Source: Pleomorphomonas sp.
GTDB lineage: Bacteria; Pseudomonadota; Alphaproteobacteria; Rhizobiales; Pleomorphomonadaceae
DNA length: 64,000 bases
Direction of reading: 5' to 3'
Assembly: GCA_029976075.1 (NCBI GenBank)
Contig: JARKNW010000145.1
Coordinates: forward strand, 62,001 to 126,000
The notes beneath the pieces were generated by a model. That model saw only the letters and a list, made by a program, of their open reading frames with translations, had not been told where the DNA came from and did not search any database. Positions 16,169 to 24,961 of this stretch are shown here, piece by piece. The stretch's first letter is position 1. Every line of letters starts with the position of its first letter. Both the position numbers and the translations under genes were made by a program.

Positions 16169-16713
16169 CGTCGTGACGTCTCCCTGTTGTTGCCAGGAGA
16201 ATGACACAGTTGTTTTTCGGTCGCGTGAAATAGGAAAATCAAAACGCTAGCGTTGTTGCAACGTTCTATTTACGAAAATTTTGAGTATATTTTAGGGATT
16301 ATTTAGACTGATGCCGTCTTCTGTATTTACCCCGCGTCTACCATTATTGCGCTCCGCCCTCTCGACGTTAACGTGCCACATGCCGAAGGGTTGCCTGTGC
16401 TGCCCCCAGACACTCGGATTTGTCCGGTTTCAGGACGTCTGGCTTCAAGGTGTGCATTAACCTTGCCAGCGAGATGTGTCCTCGCTTGGCACAGGTGCTG
16501 CGTTGTGGAGGGAGAGCGACGCCGATGATGACCGACGCCAAACAGGCGCAACGATTTCTCGCTGGGTCAGCCAAATGATGGCCGCCCCATGAAAAGAGCA
16601 AGACGTGGTTATCGGAGAGAAAACGCTGGAGCGTTTGACCGGAACTCGGATTGGTTCCGGAGGAATCTCATTTAAAACAGCCAGTTGGGGTAGTATCGCG
16701 GTACAGGTGATTG
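16169..16713. other. Gene-free stretch with several inverted repeats
   Basis: About 540 bases without a supportable gene. It holds an AT-rich promoter-like part (16255-16310), a nested inverted repeat (CCAGAC 16406-16411 with GTCTGG 16437-16442, enclosing GTCC/GGAC), AAACGCT/AGCGTTT at 16621-16636, and CCGGAAC/GTTCCGG at 16639-16660. A small RNA is conceivable but not shown. Confidence 0.4.
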
Positions 16714-16739
16714 TCCCTTGCCAGTTGTCTGGCGAGGGA
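16714..16739 (-). terminator. Hairpin after the PilZ gene
   Basis: Arms TCCCTTGCCAG (16714-16724) and CTGGCGAGGGA (16729-16739), with one G-T pair and a TTGT loop, lie 11 bases past the minus-strand stop. There is no clear T-run, so the strength is uncertain. Confidence 0.5.
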
Positions 16740-16750
16740 TGTCGCGTTGA

Positions 16751-17368
16751 TCAAAGGTTGTTTTTCAGCATGTCTTCCGACTGAAGCATTGCAAATTCCA
16801 CCGCAATGCCTTCGGCAAAGTGACGAACGACACGCGCCCGCATGCGCCCGAGCGTGATCGGTGTTCCAAGCGGCGGCCGGATGTTGGTCGCAATGGCTGC
16901 GCCAGAAAGCGACACGTCGATGATCTTGCACCGGCTCTCCTGGCCGTCTGGCAGGACCAGATTGGAGAACGGACGCTGAGGCGTGATGCGCTCGTGGCGA
17001 CGATCCTCGGGCAGATTGAGGGTGTCGCGATTGGCCAGCCAAGTCAGTTGGGCAGCCAGTTTTTCGCGCTTGCCGGCGGTGGCATTCACCGTCATGGCGA
17101 ATCCGCCTTCGAACAGGCGGGTTATCTGCCCTTCGATGCGGCCGACATGGTCGATGTAGGCCACGACCCTTTCCCCGACATCGCCGCAAACTGGCGTTAT
17201 CAAGGCTGCGCCACCGGGCGACATGTCCTGGACCTGACAGGGATATTCATTGCGATTGGGCAGCATGAAGCGGCCAAGCACATCGATTTTAACGCGCTGA
17301 AACCGCCGACGTTCCGGCTTGGGAAATTTGCTCGCACGGGGAGGCGTCGTAGCCGCGAGGGTTGCCAT
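16751..17368 (-). CDS. Tandem PilZ-domain protein (c-di-GMP binding)
   Basis: A soluble protein of about 205 residues with two PilZ domains. The first has RRRFQRVKI followed by VQDMSPGGAAL, the second RRHERI followed by IIDVSLSGAAI. These are the R-x3-R and D/N-x-S-x2-G patterns that bind cyclic di-GMP. Start choice is uncertain: the ATG at 17368 is used, while an ATG at 17395 and a GTG at 17422 remain possible. It probably acts in motility or surface-attachment control. It is one of two possibly c-di-GMP-linked genes here, the other being the downstream transglutaminase-like peptidase. Confidence 0.85.
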   Translation of the reverse strand: MATLAATTPPRASKFPKPERRRFQRVKIDVLGRFMLPNRNEYPCQVQDMSPGGAALITPVCGDVGERVVAYIDHVGRIEGQITRLFEGGFAMTVNATAGKREKLAAQLTWLANRDTLNLPEDRRHERITPQRPFSNLVLPDGQESRCKIIDVSLSGAAIATNIRPPLGTPITLGRMRARVVRHFAEGIAVEFAMLQSEDMLKNNL

Positions 17369-17464
17369 GCCGCTGTCCAATGGTCGGCCAGACATGGCCG
17401 TTATTCGCACAACGGTAAGCACCCAACCTTAAAATTGAGTTTAGTCGCCCTCTGAGCCAGTAGA

Positions 17465-18130
17465 TCAGTCGACCCTGCCGCCTTCGATCACGCGAAAATG
17501 CCGGAAGGTTCTTCCTGGTAAGGCCTGAGACGTGGGCTGGCGGCGATCAAGGCTGAGCGGCGGCGGTTCGCGACGGATGGGGGCTCGTCCGTGCGTGCCG
17601 TCAACTCTTTCGCTGGTCAGCAGGAAGGCTGGCTTTTCGTCGGGCCAGATCAACCGCAAGCTCTGAAGGGGCTGGCGGACGACGGGATAAAGGCCCAGCC
17701 AATAAGGCTGGTCCATGGGCGCGAAGCAGCCGAGAATGCGGGTGTGGTTGGGTCCCTGATGCCGGAGCGGCAGGAACATGACTTCCACGGGCATGATCTG
17801 GCCGCGATCGTTGGTGGCGCTGAGGCCGAATACGGCGGCAGCTCCATCCTCGACCACCGCCGCCAGCAGGCAGGCAATGGATTCACGATCTTTGCCCGAC
17901 CAGAAGTCGAGCACGTTGCGTCCCTTCAGCTCGCGACCATAGGCGGCACAGATGCGGGTGCCGGCGAGGCGGAACGAGTAGGTCTGGCGGTCGAGGGCTT
18001 CGAGAATGAAGGTGTCACCGAGGATGCCACGGATGGCCGCCGGGTCCACTTCGTTGCGCTCGGGCGCCGCCCGCTGGCCGCGCAGGCTCGTCCAGTATTC
18101 ATAAAGAGAACGCGTGACGACGCTTTTCAT
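17465..18130 (-). CDS. PAS-domain protein (PAS_5 type)
   Basis: A 221-residue protein with one PAS domain of the kind found singly in Hyphomicrobiales. FILEALDRQTYSFRLAGTRI and GRELKGRNVLDFWSGKDRES mark the fold, and there is no output domain. The ATG at 18130 follows GCGGGGATTTTG; the longer open frame upstream lacks recognisable protein character. The C-terminal 60 residues are Arg/Pro-rich and probably disordered. These proteins are thought to be sensory or adaptor proteins, but the ligand and partner are unknown. Confidence 0.8.
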   Translation of the reverse strand: MKSVVTRSLYEYWTSLRGQRAAPERNEVDPAAIRGILGDTFILEALDRQTYSFRLAGTRICAAYGRELKGRNVLDFWSGKDRESIACLLAAVVEDGAAAVFGLSATNDRGQIMPVEVMFLPLRHQGPNHTRILGCFAPMDQPYWLGLYPVVRQPLQSLRLIWPDEKPAFLLTSERVDGTHGRAPIRREPPPLSLDRRQPTSQALPGRTFRHFRVIEGGRVD

Positions 18131-18589
18131 CAAAATCCCCGCAAGACCAAGCCGACCCGGCTCAAGTTGCCTGTGGTGGGACGCGGCGCCATGCCATTTC
18201 GGCACAAGGGCAGTTCGTCCTAAACCAACTGATGGTTCATGAGCAGGCTCCGTGCCAGAAGATGCTCGTTGTCCCCATTCTTCTCGGGGGCGCAGGGATC
18301 GCTGGTTGAAAAAGCGGTGGGGCGTCGGAAGATCGCGTCTTCCAACTTGACTGGAGCGGCCGGATTCCGGCGATGCGTCCGTCGAAGAGATTCGCTGGTC
18401 GCCAAGGGATCGGCTTCTGCTTCCGATGCCGCCATGCTTGACCTGCGTAATGACGGTGGTGGCAAGGAGACGGGTGCCACGGCGTGCCGGCTGCCCCATC
18501 GCGGCACCGGTCCGTTCCAACTGTGCCTTTTTGGCTGTGCTCTGGCACCCTTCTCGTCTTTGCGATAAATCGCTGTCGGAGCTCGCGGC
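18131..18589. other. Gene-free stretch between divergent genes
   Basis: About 460 bases separate the PAS gene and the rhomboid-like gene. No frame there looks like protein. A short hairpin (GGAAGA 18327-18332 with TCTTCC 18338-18343) is the only structure that stands out. Promoters for both neighbours must lie here. Confidence 0.5.
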
Positions 18590-19348
18590 ATGGCGGGCGT
18601 TGAGGAAGCCGCGATGCAGAGCGATAACGACAATCACGAGCCGATGTTCAACCTGCCGCGGGTGATCCTCGCCTTCATCCTGCTATCGGTGGGCATCTAT
18701 ATCGGCCGTACCTGGTATCTCGGCGGAGACGGGGCGGCCACCTTCCTTCTCACCTTCTGTTTCGTCCCGATACGCTATCAGTATCTTGCCTCGGGCATGG
18801 GGTTTCCGGGCGGCTGGCCGGCTGGTGTATGGAGCCCTCTGACCTACGTCTTCCTCAGTCCTTCGCCGTCGAGCCTGGTGTTCGACCTTCTTTGGCTGAT
18901 GGCGTTCGGAACCGCGGTGGCACGCCGCTTCGGGGCTTTGCGCTTCATTCTGTTTTCGGCGGTGGCTGCCATCATCGGCGCCGGCGCCTTCTGGCTGCTC
19001 GCCAAGGATGCCCAGTCGGTGCTGCTTGGCCCGAACTTCGTCATCGCGGCCCTGCTTGGCGCGGCCATCCGCTTTATTTATGCGGCTGGCCTCGGAGGCA
19101 TCATGAACATGGGTGGCGATGCCTGGCGGCAGCCCGCTCTTGGCATCGTCGAGATGTGGTCGGACGTGCGGGTGCTGCAGCTGTTCGGCTTCATCTTTGC
19201 CGCCAATACGCTTTTTGCCATCCTCTATGCGTCTTCCGGTCTCGATGGCCGCGTGCTGGTGCACAACGTGCTCGGTTACGTTGTCGGTATCTTGCTGTTT
19301 TCACTGTTTGATCCACGCTCTTCGGCGGGCGACGCTCCAGCTAGGTGA
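18590..19348 (+). CDS. Rhomboid-family membrane protein, probably catalytically dead
   Basis: A 252-residue protein with six predicted membrane helices in the arrangement of rhomboid proteases, ending in LLFSLFDP as its alphaproteobacterial relatives do. Active rhomboids have G-x-S-x on helix 4 and A-H-x-G-G-F on helix 6. Here the corresponding places read GPNF (serine replaced by asparagine) and HNVLGYVVG (the histidine position holds asparagine, with a histidine one residue earlier). It is therefore probably a non-proteolytic member, comparable in concept to iRhoms. The ATG at 18590 has GGAG eight bases upstream. Confidence 0.75.
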   Translation: MAGVEEAAMQSDNDNHEPMFNLPRVILAFILLSVGIYIGRTWYLGGDGAATFLLTFCFVPIRYQYLASGMGFPGGWPAGVWSPLTYVFLSPSPSSLVFDLLWLMAFGTAVARRFGALRFILFSAVAAIIGAGAFWLLAKDAQSVLLGPNFVIAALLGAAIRFIYAAGLGGIMNMGGDAWRQPALGIVEMWSDVRVLQLFGFIFAANTLFAILYASSGLDGRVLVHNVLGYVVGILLFSLFDPRSSAGDAPAR

Positions 19349-19469
19349 AACTCCTTAGGTCGTGCTTGTCATACCGTACGATTCAATCCATCCTTTGCAG
19401 TTGGAGACGAGGAGCCGATCGCCGGTCAACAGGCGGCCTTCTCGTCACGGATAAGCTGGAGGGATGGAA

Positions 19470-19904
19470 ATGACGACCGTCAGGCAAATTCTGTCCGTCA
19501 AGGGCGAAAGCGTGGTCACCGGCGACCGCTCGATGTCGCTGGGGCAGGCGGTGGCAAGACTCGCCGACAACAAGATTGGTGCGCTGATATTCGTTGATGA
19601 CGATCGCCACGTGATCGGCATTCTGTCCGAGCGCGACATTGTGGCATCGCTGGCGCTGCATGGCGCGCGCGTGCTGGAAGAACTCGCGACGGCGCACATG
19701 ACCCGGAAGGTCAGCACCTGCACGCGTGACGATACGGTCGAGGATCTCATGGACATGATGACCGTCGGGCGTTTCCGTCATCTGCCGGTGGTGGAAGATG
19801 GCAAGCTGGTGGGCATGGTATCGATCGGCGACGTGGTCAAGCATCGAGTGGCCGATATCGAGCACCAGGCATCCGAGATCCGGAACTATCTTCTCGCCAC
19901 CTGA
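19470..19904 (+). CDS. CBS-domain pair protein
   Basis: A small cytoplasmic protein of 144 residues consisting of two CBS motifs. The first (GALIFVDDDRHVIGILSERD) and second (HLPVVEDGKLVGMVSIGDVV) form one Bateman module that binds adenosine nucleotides. Close relatives are common as stand-alone genes in alphaproteobacteria. GGAGGG six bases before the ATG at 19470 decides the start over an ATG six bases upstream, which would overlap the ribosome site. Function beyond nucleotide sensing cannot be inferred; it is probably monocistronic. Confidence 0.88.
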   Translation: MTTVRQILSVKGESVVTGDRSMSLGQAVARLADNKIGALIFVDDDRHVIGILSERDIVASLALHGARVLEELATAHMTRKVSTCTRDDTVEDLMDMMTVGRFRHLPVVEDGKLVGMVSIGDVVKHRVADIEHQASEIRNYLLAT

Positions 19905-20252
19905 AATGGTCGGCCTGTGGTACCGTCCGACATCTTTTCCCAGGCGACCGGCACCTCGCCACACAGTATGGCAATAAATTTCGCATGCGGGGCAGGGCGT
20001 TAGAACACTATCGCCTTATTGCCCATGGAGGTTGGTCCAAAATGGGTTGCGCTTCGGCGCTGGCCAGTTAAGATTTCGTCAAGCCCGATCGATTGGGTGG
20101 GCGGCCAGGCGCACGACGCGAGTGGCCGTGCTAACAACGGTTCCGCCGATGGCGGAGCTCATGAACAGGTTGGAACGTTCTGTTTCGGTGATCGTCAAGA
20201 AGACGGCTGGGCCGACGACTTGGTGATCGTCAAGACACGAAGGAGACCCGCG
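19905..20252. other. Gene-free stretch, leader of a small ORF
   Basis: About 350 bases with no supported gene. A 14-base direct repeat (GGTGATCGTCAAGA) occurs at 20187-20200 and 20222-20235, just upstream of the 27-codon gene. The rest shows no recognised RNA family. Confidence 0.45.
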
Positions 20253-20336
20253 ATGAGCCTGACCCGTAGTCTCAACACCCTCGTCGTCTGCGCCGCGTTT
20301 CTGTTCGTCGTAGCCATCGTGGCCGGCGTCATCTGA
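20253..20336 (+). CDS. 27-residue single-helix membrane peptide
   Basis: A very short gene: a basic N-terminus (MSLTRSLNT) leads into one hydrophobic helix of about 17 residues (LVVCAAFLFVVAIVAGV). The ribosome site AAGGAG stands seven bases before the ATG, and a strong rho-independent terminator follows 26 bases after the stop, so start, coding part and end all look like a real small transcription unit. Many bacterial proteins of this size and shape attach to and modulate larger membrane complexes. The partner here is unknown. It is clearly shorter than ordinary gene callers accept. Confidence 0.6.
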   Translation: MSLTRSLNTLVVCAAFLFVVAIVAGVI

Positions 20337-20361
20337 GACCGCGCCGCTTGTGCCATTGGAG

Positions 20362-20396
20362 AGCCGATCAGCGAAGGCCCGCTGGTCGGCTTTTCT
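20362..20396 (+). terminator. Terminator of the 27-codon gene
   Basis: Arms AGCCGATCAGCG (20362-20373) and CGCTGGTCGGCT (20380-20391), with one wobble pair and a 6-base loop, run directly into TTTTCTT. Confidence 0.88.
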
Positions 20397-20405
20397 TATT
20401 GCCCG

Positions 20406-20672
20406 TCAGGCAGCGATGATGATGCGCTCGACCTCGGCGCGCCGGGAATCGAAGCGGCCGAAGATGCGTGCGGACAGGGCGCGCTCGCCCTTCAGCACGA
20501 TGGTGGCATTGCCATCGAAGAGGCAATCGACGGTGCTGATCGTGTTGGAATGAGCCTCGATGTGGTCGAGCTCAGGCGCGGTGCCATCGGTTGAAAGGCT
20601 GGTCCAGGCCGGCGTGGCCTCGATCTGGAAACGACGGATGGCATCGGCGATCATGGTCTTGGTCGGGTTCAT
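20406..20672 (-). CDS. Hypothetical protein
   Basis: An 88-residue protein without a family I recognise. The sequence is soluble and mixed alpha/beta in character (RRFQIEATPAWTSLSTDG, then TVDCLFDGNATIVLKGE). AAGGA about seven bases before the ATG at 20672 supports that start over an in-frame codon further upstream. It faces the 27-codon gene tail to tail across the terminator at 20362-20396. Confidence 0.55.
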   Translation of the reverse strand: MNPTKTMIADAIRRFQIEATPAWTSLSTDGTAPELDHIEAHSNTISTVDCLFDGNATIVLKGERALSARIFGRFDSRRAEVERIIIAA

Positions 20673-20949
20673 GGAACTGTCCTTGGCTCCCGGTACGGGA
20701 GAACACATACGCTAGAAGCGTTGTTTGTTGGCTAATGGCGACGAAACTAAGGCATTTGGCTTACCTTCGACCTTTGTCGCCATCCCCGAGGACGGATCGC
20801 CTGCAACCCATTGCTGATACGAGTGTTTCCGTCGGGTGCCCTGCATGTGCCGGCGTTTTGTTGTGGACAAAACAGGAACATTCCGTCATGTTTCGTCAAC
20901 CCTGTCCGCAGCTTTCTCGGAGAGGAGGCAAGTTCGTACCGGAGATGTC

Positions 20950-22371
20950 ATGGCCAAGCGTACCACCCAATTCGTCTGCCAGTCCTGCGGCGCCGTCAGT
21001 CCGCGCTGGGTGGGCAAGTGCGAGGCCTGTGGCGCCTGGAACTCGTTCGTCGAGGAAGTCGCCGGCGGTGCGGGCATCGGCTCGGCCGTCTTCGGCCAGA
21101 AAGGGCGGCCGATGCGCAAGGGGCGTGTCGTGCCGTTGGTGGAGCTGTCCGGCGAAATCGCCCAGACGCCGCGCCTTGCGTCCGGCATCGCCGAACTCGA
21201 CCGCGTGACGGGCGGTGGCTTCGTGCGAGGCTCGGCGCTTCTCGTCGGTGGCGATCCGGGCATCGGCAAGTCGACGCTGCTCATTCAGGCCGCCGCCACG
21301 CTGGCCCGGCGGGGTGCCCGCGTCGTCTACGTGTCGGGCGAGGAGGCGGTGGCGCAGGTCCGTCTGAGGGCGGAACGACTGGGCCTGTCAGACGCCCCCG
21401 TCGCTCTCGCCGCGGAGACGTCGGTCGAAGATATTCTCACGACCCTCAACGATGGCCCGGCACCAGATCTTGTCGTCATCGATTCCATCCAGACGCTGTG
21501 GACCGAGGTGGTGGAGTCCGGCCCCGGCACGGTAACGCAAGTGCGCACGGCCGCGCAGGCAATGGTTCGCTACGCCAAGGAGAGTGGTGCGACCGTCGTC
21601 CTGGTCGGGCACGTTACCAAGGACGGTTCGATCGCCGGCCCTCGCGTCGTCGAGCATATGGTCGATGCGGTCCTGTATTTCGAAGGCGACGGTGCCCGCC
21701 ATTTCCGTGTGCTGCGCTCGGTCAAGAATCGCTTCGGCCCGACCGACGAGATCGGCGTGTTCGAGATGACGGGCGGAGGGTTGCGGGAGGTTCCGAACCC
21801 GTCCGAGCTGTTCATGGGCGAGCGTGACGGCTCGGCGGCCGGCGCGGCCGTGTTCGCCGGCATGGAAGGGACGCGGCCAATGCTGGTTGAGATTCAGGCG
21901 CTGGTGGCGCCGACCTCGCTCGGTACGCCGCGCCGTGCCGTCGTCGGTTGGGATGGTAGCCGCCTCGCGATGATTCTGGCCGTTCTGGAAGCTCATTGCG
22001 GCGTGCGCTTCGGTCAGCACGACGTCTATCTTGCGGTGGCCGGTGGTCTTCGCATCCAGGAGCCAGCGGCCGACCTTGCCGTTGCCGCAGCTCTCGTTTC
22101 CTCGCTGGCCGGCACGTCGCTCGGTCACGATTGCGTTTATTTCGGCGAGGTCAGCCTGTCGGGCGCCGTCCGCCCGGTGGCGCATGCCGCAGCCCGCCTC
22201 AAGGAAGCCGAAAAGCTGGGGTTTGCTCGAGCCGTCGGGCCGAAGCTTACCAGCGGTGAAGCCCCGAACGGTCTGAAGCGGGCTTCCGTCGCTCAACTGG
22301 TCGATCTCGTCACGCGAATTGCCGCCGACGGCGCCGGCGCCAATGCACCTCGTCGCGAGCAGCGTGGATAA
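20950..22371 (+). CDS. radA: DNA repair protein RadA
   Basis: A RecA-like branch-migration helicase of 473 residues that acts in recombinational repair. The N-terminal zinc finger (CQSCGAVSPRWVGKCEACGA), the Walker A motif GGDPGIGKSTLL, the RadA-specific segment VKNRFGPTDEIGVFEM and the C-terminal Lon-like domain (AVAGGLRIQEPAADLAVAAA) are all present in order. GGAGATGTC before the ATG at 20950 and the start of the zinc finger fix the start; the upstream open frame is not part of the protein. It is followed by cvpA and purF, an order usual in Hyphomicrobiales. Confidence 0.97.
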   Translation: MAKRTTQFVCQSCGAVSPRWVGKCEACGAWNSFVEEVAGGAGIGSAVFGQKGRPMRKGRVVPLVELSGEIAQTPRLASGIAELDRVTGGGFVRGSALLVGGDPGIGKSTLLIQAAATLARRGARVVYVSGEEAVAQVRLRAERLGLSDAPVALAAETSVEDILTTLNDGPAPDLVVIDSIQTLWTEVVESGPGTVTQVRTAAQAMVRYAKESGATVVLVGHVTKDGSIAGPRVVEHMVDAVLYFEGDGARHFRVLRSVKNRFGPTDEIGVFEMTGGGLREVPNPSELFMGERDGSAAGAAVFAGMEGTRPMLVEIQALVAPTSLGTPRRAVVGWDGSRLAMILAVLEAHCGVRFGQHDVYLAVAGGLRIQEPAADLAVAAALVSSLAGTSLGHDCVYFGEVSLSGAVRPVAHAAARLKEAEKLGFARAVGPKLTSGEAPNGLKRASVAQLVDLVTRIAADGAGANAPRREQRG

Positions 22372-22493
22372 GCGGCAGGGCGATATTCACCGCCACCGTC
22401 CGTTGATTGAATTTGCGAGTCCGGGCCGTTACCGTTAATTCCATATCGGCGTGAAGGAATCAGGGGCCGGGCTTAGGCGCCAAAGGGGCAGAA

Positions 22494-23186
22494 ATGTCGA
22501 TTACGCTACTCGACGGAATCCTCATCGTGGTCATGCTGATCTCGGCGTTGCTCGCCATGATCCGTGGCTTTGTCCGTGAGGTTTTGTCGATCGCCGCCTG
22601 GGTTGCCGCCGCGGTGGCCGCCTTTCTTCTTTATGGCGACGTCCTGCCTTTCGTTCAGCCGCACATTTCGCAAAAGCAGCTGGCATTGGTGGTATCTGCC
22701 GGCGGCGTGTTCATCGTGACGCTGATCATCGTCAGCTTCATCACCATGCGCATTTCCGATTTCGTGCTCGACAGCCGCATCGGTCCGCTCGACCGCACGC
22801 TCGGCTTTGTGTTCGGCGCGGCGCGCGGACTGCTGCTCGTCGTGGTGGGCATGTTGTTCTTCAACTGGTTCATTCATGACGAGGCGTCCCAGCCGACCTG
22901 GGTGGCTCAGGCCAAGTCCCGGCCGCTGCTCAATGCGCTTGGAGCCAAGCTCATGGCGGCGCTTCCCGAGGATCCGGAAAAGAAGATCCTCGATCAGTTC
23001 CAGAAGCCGGATATCGACGACGGTACGGCCATGCCCGATAGCGAGGAAAATCAGCCGCCGGCTGACGATGCGGCGCCCGGCGACGCGGCCCCCGGCAATC
23101 CGGCTCCTTCCGATGGCGCCTACAAGCAGGGTGAGCAGAACGGTCTCGACCAGCTCATCCAGTCGACCACCGCGCCCAAGCATTGA
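22494..23186 (+). CDS. cvpA: CvpA family membrane protein
   Basis: A 230-residue inner-membrane protein. Four hydrophobic helices in the first 140 residues, with the conserved ALLAMIRGFVREVLSIAAWV and LDRTLGFVFGAARGLLLVVV segments, define the CvpA family (named from colicin V production). It ends in a Pro/Ala-rich cytoplasmic or periplasmic tail of about 60 residues, which is probably disordered. The molecular role of CvpA is not settled; it is linked to envelope stress and its gene regularly precedes purF, as here. Confidence 0.92.
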   Translation: MSITLLDGILIVVMLISALLAMIRGFVREVLSIAAWVAAAVAAFLLYGDVLPFVQPHISQKQLALVVSAGGVFIVTLIIVSFITMRISDFVLDSRIGPLDRTLGFVFGAARGLLLVVVGMLFFNWFIHDEASQPTWVAQAKSRPLLNALGAKLMAALPEDPEKKILDQFQKPDIDDGTAMPDSEENQPPADDAAPGDAAPGNPAPSDGAYKQGEQNGLDQLIQSTTAPKH

Positions 23187-23210
23187 GCACGGTTTGATGA
23201 CGATATGCGA

Positions 23211-23245
23211 ATGCGTCGGATCCGTCCGGCGCATTTGACGTTTTG
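23211..23245 (+). terminator. Hairpin between cvpA and purF
   Basis: ATGCGTCGGA (23211-23220) pairs with TCCGGCGCAT (23225-23234) with one wobble. It is followed by TTGACGTTTTG, which is only moderately T-rich. It may end cvpA transcription or act as a partial stop before purF. Confidence 0.5.
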
Positions 23246-23469
23246 AAGACGGCGCCAGATGCATTATATGCCAGCGCGATGGTGTTCCGCCGCTCAAGGG
23301 TATCGAGTGACGCTATCCGTCTTCCAAGCGAAATCCGGCTGCTTGGGTCGGGTCTTGCGGTGTGTATCTTGGAAAGCCCGGCCTGGTCGCCGCGGATTTT
23401 CCGGCATCCCCGGCCTTGCTTGGCAATCGGCCGGGATCAGATGAAATCTCGAAAGTGGGTAGGCCAACC

Positions 23470-24939
23470 ATGGACGATTTCACCCTTGACCCGTTTGCCG
23501 CCGATGATGATGACCGCTTCCATGAGGAATGCGGCGTCTTCGGCGTGTTCGGCGTTGAGAATGCCTCGGCGCTCGCGGCGCTGGGCTTGCATGCCCTGCA
23601 GCATCGCGGGCAGGAAGCCGCCGGCATAACCACTTTCGATGGCAAGGAGTTTTACACCGAACGGCATATCGGCCTCGTCGGTGACAACTTTACCAAGGCC
23701 AAGGTACTGGCCCGGCTGCCGGGCGACCGGGCGATCGGCCACACGCGCTATTCCACCACCGGCGGATCCGGCCTTCGCAACGTTCAGCCGCTCTACGCCG
23801 AACTGTCGGCCGGCGGTTTTGCCCTGGCGCACAACGGCAACCTGACCAATGCCATGACGATCCAGCGCGAACTGCAGCGCCGGGGCGCCATCTTCCAGTC
23901 GACCTCCGATACCGAGACCATTCTGCATCTCGTCGCCACCAGTCAAAAGGCGGCGATGGTCGACAAGGTGGTCGATGCCCTGCGGGCCATCGAAGGCGCC
24001 TATTCCGTCGTCTGCATGAGCCAGGAAAAGATGATCGGTTGCCGCGATCCCTTTGGCATTCGGCCGCTGATTCTCGGCGATCTCGACGGAGCGGTCATCC
24101 TTGCTTCGGAGACCTGTGCGCTCGACATCATCGGTGCCCATTTCGTGCGCGAGATCGAGCCCGGTGAGATGGTGATCGTTACCGAGCGGGGCATCGAAAG
24201 CCTTCGTCCGTTCGAACGTCGCCCGTCGCGCTTCTGCATCTTCGAGTATGTCTACTTCGCCCGGCCGGATTCGGTTTACGCCGGAACGTCCGTCTACCAG
24301 GTGAGGAAGCGCATCGGTGCCGAGCTCGCCCGCGAGACACCGGCCGAAGCCGACGTGGTGATTCCAGTGCCGGACAGCGGCACCCCCGCCGCCATCGGTT
24401 TTGCCGAGGCGTCCGGCATTCCCTTCGATTTCGGCATCATCCGCAATCACTATGTCGGCCGCACGTTCATTTCGCCGACCGACACCATCCGTCATATGGG
24501 CGTCAAGCTGAAGCATAACGCCAACCGTACGGTGATCGAGGGCAAGCGCATCGTGCTGGTGGATGACAGCATCGTTCGCGGCACCACCTCTCTCAAGATC
24601 GTGCAGATGATGCGCGAGGCTGGCGCTGCCGAGGTACATATGCGCATTGCCTCGCCGCCCACTACGGATTCCTGTTTCTATGGCGTCGATACGCCCGAGA
24701 AGGGAAAGCTCCTGGCCTCGCGCATGTCGATCGAGGAAATGACGCGCTACATCCAGGTGGACAGCCTCGGCTTCCTGTCGATCGATGGCCTTTATCGGGC
24801 CGTCGGCTCGGCGGCGCGCGACAATGAACACCCGCAGTATTGCGATGCCTGCTTCACGGGCGAGTATCCGACCACGCTGACCGATGCCGCCGGCTCAGGC
24901 CCGGTGCGCCAGCTTTCGCTTCTGGCCGACGCCGGCTGA
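23470..24939 (+). CDS. purF: Amidophosphoribosyltransferase
   Basis: The enzyme that starts purine synthesis by making phosphoribosylamine from PRPP and glutamine, 489 residues long. The nucleophilic cysteine is at residue 21 in EECGVFGVFG, behind a short acidic propeptide that is normally removed. The glutaminase domain follows (GHTRYSTTGGS, LAHNGNLTN), then the PRPP-binding motif IVLVDDSIVRGTTS of the type I phosphoribosyltransferase domain. C-terminal cysteines (CFYGVD, YCDACFTGEY) suggest the Fe-S-containing form. The ATG at 23470 fits the family length. The SDR gene follows after 22 bases. Confidence 0.97.
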   Translation: MDDFTLDPFAADDDDRFHEECGVFGVFGVENASALAALGLHALQHRGQEAAGITTFDGKEFYTERHIGLVGDNFTKAKVLARLPGDRAIGHTRYSTTGGSGLRNVQPLYAELSAGGFALAHNGNLTNAMTIQRELQRRGAIFQSTSDTETILHLVATSQKAAMVDKVVDALRAIEGAYSVVCMSQEKMIGCRDPFGIRPLILGDLDGAVILASETCALDIIGAHFVREIEPGEMVIVTERGIESLRPFERRPSRFCIFEYVYFARPDSVYAGTSVYQVRKRIGAELARETPAEADVVIPVPDSGTPAAIGFAEASGIPFDFGIIRNHYVGRTFISPTDTIRHMGVKLKHNANRTVIEGKRIVLVDDSIVRGTTSLKIVQMMREAGAAEVHMRIASPPTTDSCFYGVDTPEKGKLLASRMSIEEMTRYIQVDSLGFLSIDGLYRAVGSAARDNEHPQYCDACFTGEYPTTLTDAAGSGPVRQLSLLADAG

Positions 24940-24961
24940 TCGCCCACCGGGAGGATTGAGG

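Noticed and set aside
18131-18637. A 169-residue extension of the PAS protein.
   Set aside because: It has no protein-like pattern, overlaps the start of the rhomboid-like gene, and a ribosome site supports the start at 18130.
20019-20252. A longer version of the 27-codon gene.
   Set aside because: The frame is open upstream, but the only convincing ribosome site is directly before the ATG at 20253, and the upstream peptide is not protein-like.
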